A program made the position numbers and the translations under genes. From Peptoclostridium litorale DSM 5388 (GTDB lineage Bacteria; Bacillota; Clostridia; Peptostreptococcales; Peptostreptococcaceae), in the NCBI RefSeq assembly GCF_900141635.1, contig NZ_FSRH01000003.1, forward strand, positions 186,001 to 250,000: a DNA stretch of 64,000 nucleotides, in the 5' to 3' direction. The stretch's first letter is position 1, and each line of letters opens with the position of its first letter. The notes beneath the pieces were generated by a model. The model ran no database searches. It had not been told where the DNA came from and saw only the letters and a list, made by a program, of their open reading frames with translations. Of this stretch, positions 29,026-36,804 are shown piece by piece.

Positions 29026-29187
29026 ATGAATAAAAAATGTCCAACATGCGGATATCAGATAACTGATATCCGCACTTTAAAATGTCCAAGGTGTTCTACA
29101 GATCTTAAGGAACTGTTCAAATGCAGTGGAAACTGCAAAAAATGCAGCGTTCACTCGGGTGTTAGCGGATGTAAATCTGTGAAATAG
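29026..29187 (+). CDS. small cysteine-rich (zinc-ribbon-like) protein in feo operon
   Basis: A 53-residue protein with eight cysteines: C5xxC8 and C20xxC23 (CPTC, CPRC) form a likely zinc or iron ribbon, and C33, C37, C40, C49 form a second set. No membrane segment is present, unlike the FeoB-associated Cys-rich membrane proteins. GGGGGAG precedes the ATG by about 8 bases and the gene starts 28 bases after feoB, so it should be Fur-controlled with feoAB. A perfect inverted repeat (29048-29073) lies inside the coding sequence. I do not recognise a named family. Confidence 0.75.
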   Translation: MNKKCPTCGYQITDIRTLKCPRCSTDLKELFKCSGNCKKCSVHSGVSGCKSVK

Positions 29188-29229
29188 AGATGCTCACATG
29201 AGAATGCACATGTTATTGAGAATAAGCTA

Positions 29230-29258
29230 TTGACAAAGTTTTACTGTTACAATATACT
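29230..29258 (+). promoter_or_regulatory. fur promoter
   Basis: TTGACA (29230-29235) and TATACT (29253-29258) are spaced by exactly 17 bases. Confidence 0.8.
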
Positions 29259-29303
29259 TTATATAAGTGATATCGTTTTTTACTTGAAAATAAGGGTGAA
29301 AAT

Positions 29304-29741
29304 ATGGAAAATTATTTTGATATAATAAAAGAAAAATTAAAAGCCAAGGGATTCAAGCTTACACCTCAAAGGAGGAGTATAGTTGATACTGTTGTGGGTA
29401 CAACAGGAAGACACCTTAGCATAGAGGAGATATACAATCTGGTAAAGCAAAGCTGTCCGGAAATAGGACTGGCTACTGTATATAGAACAGTACAGATACT
29501 CGACGACATAAATGTTGTCTCAAAACTGGATTTGAATGATGGATGCTTGAGATACGAGCTTTCTTTAAATAACGAAGACGACCACAACCACCACCATCTT
29601 ATATGCAACAATTGTGGTGTTGTAATCGAGGTCAGGGAAGATCTTTTGGATATGCTTGAGGAGACCATAGAAAAAAACTATGATTTCAAGATAAAAGATC
29701 ATGACTTGAGAGTATTCGGTATATGTAAAAATTGCAAGTAA
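29304..29741 (+). CDS. fur: Fur family iron-responsive repressor
   Basis: The 145-residue protein has the winged helix (FKLTPQRRSIVDTV, IGLATVYRTVQIL), the His/Asp metal region DDHNHHHLICNNCG with CxxC zinc site, and a terminal CKNC. Fur, PerR and Zur cannot be told apart with certainty from sequence; the adjacent feoAB with a Fur box favours Fur. AGGGTG precedes the ATG. A hairpin terminator follows. Confidence 0.9.
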   Translation: MENYFDIIKEKLKAKGFKLTPQRRSIVDTVVGTTGRHLSIEEIYNLVKQSCPEIGLATVYRTVQILDDINVVSKLDLNDGCLRYELSLNNEDDHNHHHLICNNCGVVIEVREDLLDMLEETIEKNYDFKIKDHDLRVFGICKNCK

Positions 29742-29768
29742 TTGCATTTTATATATCTTGTGATATTT

Positions 29769-29799
29769 AAAAGGCCTGTAAATATGGTCTTTTTTTATT
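29769..29799 (+). terminator. intrinsic terminator after fur
   Basis: AAAGGCC pairs with GGTCTTT (one G-U) around a loop, followed by a run of T. It overlaps the rnjA -35. Confidence 0.65.
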
Positions 29800-29877
29800 T
29801 TGAACAGTTATTGTTTTTATGCTAAAATATATTAGAAGCAAGGTGATAGAGGACCGGCCTAATTCCTATTGCCTTTT
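29800..29877 (+). promoter_or_regulatory. rnjA promoter and leader hairpin
   Basis: TTGAAC (29800-29805) and TAAAAT (29823-29828) are 17 bases apart. The leader then carries a hairpin in which AAGGTGATAG-AGGA faces TCCTATTGCCTT around CCGGCCTAA. Whether it controls the gene is unknown. Confidence 0.6.
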
Positions 29878-29944
29878 CGAATGATGAGCGGAATCAATAA
29901 CTACATGTATATGCTAAAAATGTTAAAATTTGCGGGAGGAAAAA

Positions 29945-31609
29945 ATGAAAAAAAATTCATCAAAACTGAAAATTATCCCTTTGGGAGGGCTTAATGAAAT
30001 CGGGAAAAATATGACGGCCATAGAGTATAAGGACGAGATAATAATAATAGACTGCGGCCTTAGCTTCCCAGAGGACGAGATGCTCGGGATAGACATAGTC
30101 ATACCTGACATTACCTATCTGCTTAAGAACAAGGACAAGGTAAAGGCTATATTCCTGACACACGGACACGAAGACCATATAGGGGCGCTTCCTTATGTTT
30201 TAAAGAAGATAAACGTTCCTATATATGGAACAAAGCTTACACTGGGTCTTGTGGAGTTCAAGCTTAAAGAGCACAAGATAAACAATCTTAAGCTTCAGGT
30301 TGTAAAGCCGGGGCAAAACATAAAAAAATCCAATTTTGAAGTTGAATTCATAAGGGTCAACCACAGCATACCTGATGCATGCGCGATTGCGGTGCATACT
30401 GACATGGGAATACTATTCCACACTGGAGACTTCAAGATAGACCACACTCCTATAGACAAGGACCTTATGGACTTTGGAAGGATAGCCGAGATTGGAAGCA
30501 AGGGAGTCCTTCTCCTTATGGCGGACAGTACGAATGTTGAAAGGCCAGGAGCTACAATGTCTGAAAGGACAGTCGGCTCAAATCTGGATGAAATATTTGG
30601 CGGAGCAAAGAACAGGATAATAGTTGCAACTTTTGCATCAAACGTTCACAGGCTTCAGCAGATAATAAATTCGGCTCACAAATACCACAGGAAAGTGGTT
30701 GTATCGGGAAGGTCTATGGTCAATGTAGTTGGAGTTGCTGGAGAACTGGGCTATCTTCAGATACCTGAAGGAATACTCATAGACATAAACGATATGGGCA
30801 ATTACAATGAAAGCGAGCTTGTAATTATCACTACGGGGTCGCAGGGAGAACCTATGTCGGCGCTTTCGAGAATGGCTGCAGCAGAGCACAGAAAGCTTGA
30901 AGTGCAGCCGGGAGACCTTGTTGTAATTTCTGCAAATCCCATACCGGGAAATGAAAAGCTTGTCTCAAGGGTTATAAACCAGCTTTTTGAAAGGGGTGCC
31001 GAGGTAATATATGAGGCGCTTGCAGACATACACGTATCTGGGCACGCATGCCAGGAAGAACTAAAGCTTATGCACAGACTTATAAAGCCTAAGTTTTTCA
31101 TGCCGGTACACGGAGAATACAGACATCTCAAACAGCACGGTGAGCTTGCCGTAGAGCTTGGAATGCCTAAGAAAAACGTACTGATAGGTTCAAACGGTGC
31201 AATACTTGAAGTGGAGCCGAATTCAGCAAAATTTGCAGGGACTGCGCCTTCAGGAAATATACTCGTAGACGGACTTGGCGTTGGGGATGTAGGAAACATA
31301 GTGTTAAGGGACAGAAGACATCTTTCGGAAGACGGACTCATGGTGGTTGTAGTCACTATATCTAGAGAAAGCGGAGAAATAGTTGCAGGTCCGGATATAA
31401 TATCAAGAGGATTTGTATATGTGAGGGAGTCTGAAGACCTTATGCAAAACGCAAAGCTCATAGTGAGAAAATCTCTTGAAGACTGCTCAGACAGGCAGAT
31501 GAAAGAGTGGTCATACCTTAAGAACCTCATAAAGGATGAGCTTAGAAACTTCCTGTATCAAAAGACAAAGAGAAATCCTATGATACTGCCTATAATAATG
31601 GAAGTATAA
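29945..31609 (+). CDS. rnjA: ribonuclease J
   Basis: The 554-residue beta-lactamase-fold RNase combines 5'-3' exonuclease and endonuclease activity in mRNA turnover. Metal-binding motif THGHEDHIGALPY is near residues 74-86, followed by beta-CASP motifs (MADSTNVERPG, HVSGHA, FMPVHGEYRHL) and a C-terminal domain ending KTKRNPMILPII. GGGAGGA at 29934-29940 fixes the ATG at 29945 rather than an in-frame TTG 15 bases before. RNase J1 and J2 cannot be separated from sequence alone. Confidence 0.94.
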   Translation: MKKNSSKLKIIPLGGLNEIGKNMTAIEYKDEIIIIDCGLSFPEDEMLGIDIVIPDITYLLKNKDKVKAIFLTHGHEDHIGALPYVLKKINVPIYGTKLTLGLVEFKLKEHKINNLKLQVVKPGQNIKKSNFEVEFIRVNHSIPDACAIAVHTDMGILFHTGDFKIDHTPIDKDLMDFGRIAEIGSKGVLLLMADSTNVERPGATMSERTVGSNLDEIFGGAKNRIIVATFASNVHRLQQIINSAHKYHRKVVVSGRSMVNVVGVAGELGYLQIPEGILIDINDMGNYNESELVIITTGSQGEPMSALSRMAAAEHRKLEVQPGDLVVISANPIPGNEKLVSRVINQLFERGAEVIYEALADIHVSGHACQEELKLMHRLIKPKFFMPVHGEYRHLKQHGELAVELGMPKKNVLIGSNGAILEVEPNSAKFAGTAPSGNILVDGLGVGDVGNIVLRDRRHLSEDGLMVVVVTISRESGEIVAGPDIISRGFVYVRESEDLMQNAKLIVRKSLEDCSDRQMKEWSYLKNLIKDELRNFLYQKTKRNPMILPIIMEV

Positions 31610-31619
31610 TATAATAAAG

Positions 31620-31655
31620 ACAAGGCGTGAGCATAGTGGCTTATGCCTTGTTCTC
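31620..31655 (+). terminator. possible terminator after rnjA
   Basis: ACAAGGC pairs with GCCTTGT, with an inner helix GTGAGC/GCTTAT, then TCTCGTTT. The U-tract is weak. Confidence 0.5.
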
Positions 31656-31695
31656 GTTTAAATGAATTTGCAAATGCAAACTGAGGAGGATTACA

Positions 31696-32292
31696 TTGTT
31701 AATTGAAATTTTAAAGACGGTGCCGGCGATACTTCTGGCTATATCAATACATGAGTTTGGCCATGCTTTGGCAGCATATGCAATGGGAGACGACACCGCG
31801 AAAAGACACGGGAGGCTTACACTTGATCCCATAAAGCATATAGACCCAATTGGGATAATAATGCTTTTAATATTTAGGTTTGGATGGGCAAAGCCTGTCC
31901 CTGTGGACGAAAACAATTTCAAAAACAAAAGGCTTGGAATGATAATAGTGTCTGCTGCTGGCCCTGTATTCAACATGATATGCGCGGTAGTGTTTTTGAC
32001 ACTATACAAAGTAGGAAGAGTCACACTTGACATGTATGCGCTGAATGAAATACTGGCGTATACGGTAAGGTTCAACATAATATTTGCAGCATTCAACCTG
32101 ATACCGATCCCACCTCTTGACGGGTCTAAAATAGTACTTGCACTGCTTCCAAGAAGCGTGCAAAGCTACTACTGGGAGTATGAAAAGTTTGGAATGCTGC
32201 TGCTTTTAGTGCTCATGTATACTGGAACAGTGGGGCATTTAATATACCCGATTGCAGGCGTTTTGCAGAGGATACTTTTCAGCATAGCTTAA
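31696..32292 (+). CDS. site-2 protease family (M50) membrane metalloprotease
   Basis: The 198-residue membrane protein has the zinc motif HEFGHALAAY near residue 16 and a C-terminal FNLIPIPPLDGSKI, the M50B equivalent of NPDG. About four hydrophobic helices are present. The TTG start is supported by GAGGAGG 6 bases upstream. This short form is often encoded with scpA and scpB in Clostridia; the substrate is unknown. The scpA start is 25 bases after its stop. Confidence 0.88.
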   Translation: MLIEILKTVPAILLAISIHEFGHALAAYAMGDDTAKRHGRLTLDPIKHIDPIGIIMLLIFRFGWAKPVPVDENNFKNKRLGMIIVSAAGPVFNMICAVVFLTLYKVGRVTLDMYALNEILAYTVRFNIIFAAFNLIPIPPLDGSKIVLALLPRSVQSYYWEYEKFGMLLLLVLMYTGTVGHLIYPIAGVLQRILFSIA

Positions 32293-32317
32293 ATACAATA
32301 TGAACGAGGAGAATGGG

Positions 32318-33034
32318 ATGAATATAAACTTCCATCTGAAGGTGTACGAGGGGCCTTTGGAGTTTCTATACGACCTTATAAAAAAAGAGAAGATAGACAT
32401 ATATGATGTGCCTATATTTGAAATAACAAACCAGTTTCTTGAATACATCGAAAAGGCCAGGGAGTTCGACCTTGAGCTTGCCAGCGAATTCATACTCATG
32501 GCTGCACAGCTTCTTGAGATAAAGTCAAAATACCTGCTCTATACAAAAGAGGACGAGGAAATCGAGGAAGACCCGAGAATTCCGCTTGCCGAAAAGCTTG
32601 CCGTCTATAAAAAGTTTAAAAAGGCATCGCATTTTTTACGGGACAGGGCCTCATCGTCTGGAGAGGTGTTCATGAGGAAAAAAGAGGAGATACTCGTTGA
32701 AGAGGAGTTCGACCTTACAGCCCTTACTGTGGAGATGATGCTAAAAAGCATACTGGAAATATTAAAGTACGAGGAGACAGAGGCAAGGCTTATTGAAAAA
32801 ACGTACAAGAAAAAGATGTACTCGATTGAAGAAAAGGCTGACATAATTGCAAGGGAAATTTCTTCTGAAAAAGAGATTCCACTGAGCAGCTTCGTATACA
32901 GCCTGGATATCGAGGAGACAATAGTCACATTCCTGTGTGCGCTTGAGATGGTGCGAAAGGGAAAGGCAAGGCTTTACCAGGAAGGATTCGCAATGCCTAT
33001 TTTCATAAGAGGGGTGGATGAATATGGAGAGTAA
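32318..33034 (+). CDS. scpA: segregation and condensation protein A
   Basis: The 238-residue kleisin joins SMC and ScpB in the condensin that organises the chromosome. The family start NINFHLKVYEGPLEFLYDLI and the LASEFILMAAQLLEIKSKYLL segment are present, with a C-terminal winged helix. ATG at 32318 is preferred over 32300 because GGAGA lies between them at good spacing. It overlaps scpB by 17 bases. Confidence 0.93.
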   Translation: MNINFHLKVYEGPLEFLYDLIKKEKIDIYDVPIFEITNQFLEYIEKAREFDLELASEFILMAAQLLEIKSKYLLYTKEDEEIEEDPRIPLAEKLAVYKKFKKASHFLRDRASSSGEVFMRKKEEILVEEEFDLTALTVEMMLKSILEILKYEETEARLIEKTYKKKMYSIEEKADIIAREISSEKEIPLSSFVYSLDIEETIVTFLCALEMVRKGKARLYQEGFAMPIFIRGVDEYGE

Positions 33035-33551
33035 AGAAATAAAGGGTATTATAGAGTCGCTTCTGTTTGTATATTCAGAGCCCATGAAAATTGATGAGAT
33101 AAGCTCAATTTTGGATATAGATGGAAAAAGGGTGAAAGAGGAGATTGAAAGCCTTATTGAAGAATACCAAAATTCAGACAGCGGCATTAATATAGTAAAG
33201 CTTGAAAACAAATACCAAATGGTTACAAATCCGAAATATGATGCGCATATAAGGAAGCTTTTAAGACCTCAAAAGAAAAAGAGTCTGACTCAGGCGGCAA
33301 TAGAAACTCTTTCAATAATCGCATATAAGCAGCCTGTTACCAAGATAGAGATAGAGGAGATACGGGGAGTAAAAAGCGACAAGCCCATAAGGACACTTTT
33401 GGACAATTCGCTCATACATGAGGCGGGAAGGCTTAAGAGAATAGGAAACCCCATAATATATAAGACTACGGACGAGTTTTTGAGGATATTTGGATTTGAA
33501 TCAATAAAAGAGCTTCCCGATATCGACAGTTTCGAAGAGGACGTCGAATAA
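33018..33551 (+). CDS. scpB: segregation and condensation protein B
   Basis: The 177-residue protein has two winged helices (EIKGIIESLLFVYSEPMKID and LTQAAIETLSIIAYKQPVT) and EEIRGVKSDKPIRTLLDNSLI, as in ScpB. The start overlaps the end of scpA by 17 bases, and ATG at 33024 is an equally plausible start. A terminator directly follows. Confidence 0.94.
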   Translation: MNMESKEIKGIIESLLFVYSEPMKIDEISSILDIDGKRVKEEIESLIEEYQNSDSGINIVKLENKYQMVTNPKYDAHIRKLLRPQKKKSLTQAAIETLSIIAYKQPVTKIEIEEIRGVKSDKPIRTLLDNSLIHEAGRLKRIGNPIIYKTTDEFLRIFGFESIKELPDIDSFEEDVE

Positions 33552-33552
33552 A

Positions 33553-33581
33553 AAACCTGAATACATCAGGTTTCTTTTTTA
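33553..33581 (+). terminator. intrinsic terminator after scpB
   Basis: AAACCTGA pairs with TCAGGTTT around ATACA, then CTTTTTT. Confidence 0.9.
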
Positions 33582-33658
33582 TGTATAGAAGTCTTGTTTG
33601 AATAAAAGTGCATGTAGATATATAATGGAAATGAACATTTAATTGAGGAGAAGTGTAT

Positions 33659-34426
33659 ATGAGAATTAATAAATATATAGCAAGCTGTGGAGTAGCATCA
33701 AGGAGAAAGGCGGATGACCTAGTCACAGAAGGCAGGGTATATGTAAACGGCAAAAAGGTTACAGAGCCGGGCTTGCAAATAGATCCTGAAAGTGACAGCG
33801 TAAAGGTCGATGGAAAGGCCATAGGGGTTGAAGAAAAAAAGGTGTATGTACTGCTAAACAAGCCTACGGGGTACATATCCACGGCAAGAGATCAGTTTGG
33901 CAGAAAAAGTGTGATAGACCTTGTGAAAGTGAAGTACAGGGTATATCCTGTTGGAAGGCTGGACTACGATACTTCGGGACTTTTGATACTTACAAATGAC
34001 GGAGAGCTTACATATGCCGTAACACACCCAAAGCATGAGCTAGTAAAGACTTATGTTGCAAGAATCGAAGGCGTTCCAAGCGGTGAAGAGCTGGAAAAGT
34101 TCAGGAGTGGAGTCGACATAGGAGGGTTTGTGACATCAAGGGCCAGCATAAGCATAATATCGCAGAGCAAGGATAAAAGCACGAGTATCGTTGAAATAAA
34201 AATACACGAGGGCAAGAACAGACAGGTAAGAAAGATGTGCGATGCAATAGGACACAAAGTGCTCGGGCTTCAAAGAACTGCTATAGGCGACTTGAAACTG
34301 GAAGGCCTGCAAGGCGGAGAGTGGCGCTATTTAAGCAGCGAAGAACTAGGCAAGCTGCTCCATAAAAAAAGTACAAGGGGAGATAGGAATGATAGAGATA
34401 ACAAGGGCAAGGGCAGAAGATTTTGA
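33659..34426 (+). CDS. rluB: 23S/16S rRNA pseudouridine synthase, RluB-like
   Basis: The 255-residue protein has an N-terminal S4 RNA-binding domain (RINKYIASCGVASRRKADDL) and the catalytic motif VGRLDYDTSGLLILTNDG with its Asp. The KNRQVRKMCDAIGHKVLGL motif is typical of the RsuA/RluB/RluF group. ATG at 33659 is set by GAGGAG eight bases before. The next gene starts 38 bases before its stop, in another frame. Confidence 0.92.
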   Translation: MRINKYIASCGVASRRKADDLVTEGRVYVNGKKVTEPGLQIDPESDSVKVDGKAIGVEEKKVYVLLNKPTGYISTARDQFGRKSVIDLVKVKYRVYPVGRLDYDTSGLLILTNDGELTYAVTHPKHELVKTYVARIEGVPSGEELEKFRSGVDIGGFVTSRASISIISQSKDKSTSIVEIKIHEGKNRQVRKMCDAIGHKVLGLQRTAIGDLKLEGLQGGEWRYLSSEELGKLLHKKSTRGDRNDRDNKGKGRRF

Positions 34427-34823
34427 TTCGATTTCAAAAGAACTCCTAGAGCGAGGAATAGAGATTTCAGATCTTGAAAACACCATGGCGATATATGACG
34501 GCAAAAATTTGCTTGGAGCGGCTAAATACAAAAGGGAAGAGATAACCGCTTTTTTGGAATACATGGTAGTGTTTGAAGGAGGTCCGTTTTTAGACAAACT
34601 AAAGGACGGGCTCATAAAGTCGCTCTTGAATATGGCCGACATTGAGGGAGTCAAAATTTTTCTCATTCAAAAGGATGCAGACGAGGATTTCTACAAGAAA
34701 ATAAGGTTCAAAGAGCTCTCAGACAGGGATTTTGTACTGAGCATGGATGTGGACTATTCCAGATACATATACACAAAGCTTCCTGAGTTCTTCGAGCATG
34801 CATGCCACAGTGCGAAAAAATAA
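34389..34823 (+). CDS. GNAT-like N-acetyltransferase domain protein (divergent)
   Basis: The 144-residue protein starts IEITRARAEDFDSISKELL, a typical GNAT first strand and helix, then has AIYDGKNLLGAAKYK, the position of the second strand pair. A clear acetyl-CoA pyrophosphate loop (Q/RxxGxG/A) is not visible, so activity is doubtful. GGGAGATAGGA precedes the ATG. It overlaps rluB by 38 bases. The overlap suggests translational coupling; the function is unknown. Confidence 0.55.
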   Translation: MIEITRARAEDFDSISKELLERGIEISDLENTMAIYDGKNLLGAAKYKREEITAFLEYMVVFEGGPFLDKLKDGLIKSLLNMADIEGVKIFLIQKDADEDFYKKIRFKELSDRDFVLSMDVDYSRYIYTKLPEFFEHACHSAKK

Positions 34824-35014
34824 CACGCGATTAAATTGGCAAAACTGGTAAAGCCTTCGGGAAAGATATATGCATTTGACATACAAGATATGGTGATTGA
34901 AAACACCATGGACAGGCTTTCAAAACAAAGTCCCATTCCGGAGATGATATATATCCGTGATGGGAATAGTGATAGCAATAGAAAAAATTTAGTATATACA
35001 GCTTGGAGGAAAAA
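34824..35014 (+). pseudogene. remnant of YtqB-like class I methyltransferase
   Basis: The short frame after the previous stop reads LAKLVKPSGKIYAFDIQDM and ENTMDRLSKQ, then EMIYIRDG. This is the SAM-binding part of the YtqB rRNA-methyltransferase-like family (FLAxxVGxxGxVYAFDIQ). The N-terminal MGNGHDT loop and all of the C-terminal half (FNLGYLPGG region) are missing. The piece is 60 codons if read from the TTG at 34836, and its last residues do not match. It reads as an internally deleted relic, in frame with the end of the preceding gene. Confidence 0.6.
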
Positions 35015-35788
35015 ATGAACATACTTATAACTAACGACGACGGCATATATGCTCATGGAATATATGCAATTGCAAAAGAGGCGCTTGAATATGGTAATGT
35101 GTTTGTAGTGGCTCCCGACAGCGAAAAAAGCGCCATAGGACACGCCATTACAATGCACACGCCGCTTAAGGCCAGAGAGATGAATTTTCACGGCCTGGAC
35201 TCTGTTAAGGCTTATGCGGTAAATGGAACGCCGGCGGACTGCGTAAAGCTTGGAATAGAGGCGATACTAAAGGACGTAAATATAGACATCGTAATAAGCG
35301 GTATAAACAACGGATCCAACCTTGGGACGGACGTGGTATATTCAGGGACGGTATCGGCAGCAATGGAAGGATTCATACTGAATAAGCCTTCAATTGCAAT
35401 TTCATATGATGGAAGGGACATATCGCCCGATGAATACAAAAGGGTTGCAGAAAAGGCCATGGATTTCATACAAAACAATATTGAATCCGACTCGATGTTT
35501 AAAGACACAGTGACAAATATCAATTTTCCGAACATGAATGGAAAAGATATCAAGGGGTATAAGCTTACAAGGCTTGGAATAAGGAAGTATGAAAACGCAT
35601 TCGAGGAAAGAAGGGACCCTAGAGGAAACATATACTACTGGATGGGCGGCAGCATAAGGAGTGTTATACAAGACCCGAACAGTGATATTTCGGCCGTGGA
35701 GCAGGGATATGTCTCTGTGACGCCGCTTAAGAGCGACCTGACCAATTATGAAAAAATGGAAAAGATAGCCGACTTATTTAAAGAATAG
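35015..35788 (+). CDS. surE: 5'/3'-nucleotidase SurE
   Basis: The 257-residue phosphatase begins MNILITNDDGIYAHGI with the metal-binding Asp pair, then VVAPDSEKSAIGHAIT and ISGINNGSNLGTDVVYSGTVSAAMEG. SurE dephosphorylates nucleoside monophosphates. GGAGGA lies 4-9 bases before the ATG, inside the end of the upstream remnant. Confidence 0.95.
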   Translation: MNILITNDDGIYAHGIYAIAKEALEYGNVFVVAPDSEKSAIGHAITMHTPLKAREMNFHGLDSVKAYAVNGTPADCVKLGIEAILKDVNIDIVISGINNGSNLGTDVVYSGTVSAAMEGFILNKPSIAISYDGRDISPDEYKRVAEKAMDFIQNNIESDSMFKDTVTNINFPNMNGKDIKGYKLTRLGIRKYENAFEERRDPRGNIYYWMGGSIRSVIQDPNSDISAVEQGYVSVTPLKSDLTNYEKMEKIADLFKE

Positions 35789-35898
35789 TACTTTGGTAGA
35801 TTGTGCTACAGAGGGTTATCTGATAATATCTATCTTATTAACTTGATTTTTTCAAGCTTTAGAGCCATAAAATAATATTTAAAGAGAAGGGGTTTCTT

Positions 35899-36765
35899 AT
35901 GAACGATGAAAAGAAAGATCTTATAAAAATAATAAAGCAGAATTTTCCGAAGTTAAGCAAGGGTCAAAAACTCATAGCACAGTTCATAATGGATAACTAC
36001 GACAAGGCGGCATTTATGACTGCATCAAGGCTTGGAGAAAAGGTTGGGGTCAGCGAGTCTACGGTGGTCAGATTCGCCAGCGCGCTTGGATTCGACGGGT
36101 ACCCGAAGCTGCAAAAATCGCTTCAAGAACTTATAAAAACAAAGCTTACAACAGTTCAAAGGGTTGAAATGTCAAGGGATTATTCGAATGACTGGGCTGT
36201 ACTAAACAAGATATTAAAGTCTGACATTGAAAACATAAGAAACACTTTAGATGAGATAAATCCCAAGTCATTTGAAAACGTAATAGACGATATAGTTTCT
36301 GCAAAGAGGATATACATAGTTGGGCTTAGAAGCTCCACTGCAATAACGGAGTACCTGGGCTTTTATCTGAACCTCATACTGGACAATGTAATAGTGGTAA
36401 GTTACGGAATAAGCGATGTGTTCGAGCAGATAATAAAAATAGACGAAGAGGATCTTGTAATAGGCATAAGCTTTCCGAGATATTCTAAAAAGACTTATGA
36501 GGTGCTTGAATTTGCCAAAAAGCAAGGGGCAAAAGTCGTATCGCTTACAGATAGCCAGCTTTCACCAATAGCAACCCTTTCAGACAACACACTGATAGCA
36601 AAGAGCAATATGGCGTCTTTTGTGGATTCGCTTGTAGCGCCTTTGAGTCTTATAAATGCGCTTATAGTGGCTCTGGGGATGAGGGAGAAGGACAAAATAA
36701 AGAGATATTTCGACAAGCTTGAACACGTATGGAAAGAATACCACATATATGACGACAAAGAGTAG
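35899..36765 (+). CDS. MurR/RpiR family transcriptional regulator
   Basis: The 288-residue protein has an N-terminal helix-turn-helix (SRLGEKVGVSESTVVRFASALG, residues 44-65) and a C-terminal SIS domain (IYIVGLRSSTAITEYLGF and ISFPRYSKKTYEVLEFAKKQGA). RpiR regulators bind phospho-sugars. No sugar-metabolism gene is next to it, so its target cannot be guessed. GAGAAGGGG precedes the ATG. A lipoprotein gene follows 39 bases downstream. Confidence 0.9.
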   Translation: MNDEKKDLIKIIKQNFPKLSKGQKLIAQFIMDNYDKAAFMTASRLGEKVGVSESTVVRFASALGFDGYPKLQKSLQELIKTKLTTVQRVEMSRDYSNDWAVLNKILKSDIENIRNTLDEINPKSFENVIDDIVSAKRIYIVGLRSSTAITEYLGFYLNLILDNVIVVSYGISDVFEQIIKIDEEDLVIGISFPRYSKKTYEVLEFAKKQGAKVVSLTDSQLSPIATLSDNTLIAKSNMASFVDSLVAPLSLINALIVALGMREKDKIKRYFDKLEHVWKEYHIYDDKE

Positions 36766-36804
36766 CCATAAACGGCATGGAGATAATTTGAAAGGAGAAT
36801 CTTA

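Noticed and set aside
30802-31530. Minus-strand open frame of 242 codons inside rnjA
   Set aside because: Antisense to a well-supported RNase J gene and Ser/Thr-rich composition without any domain.
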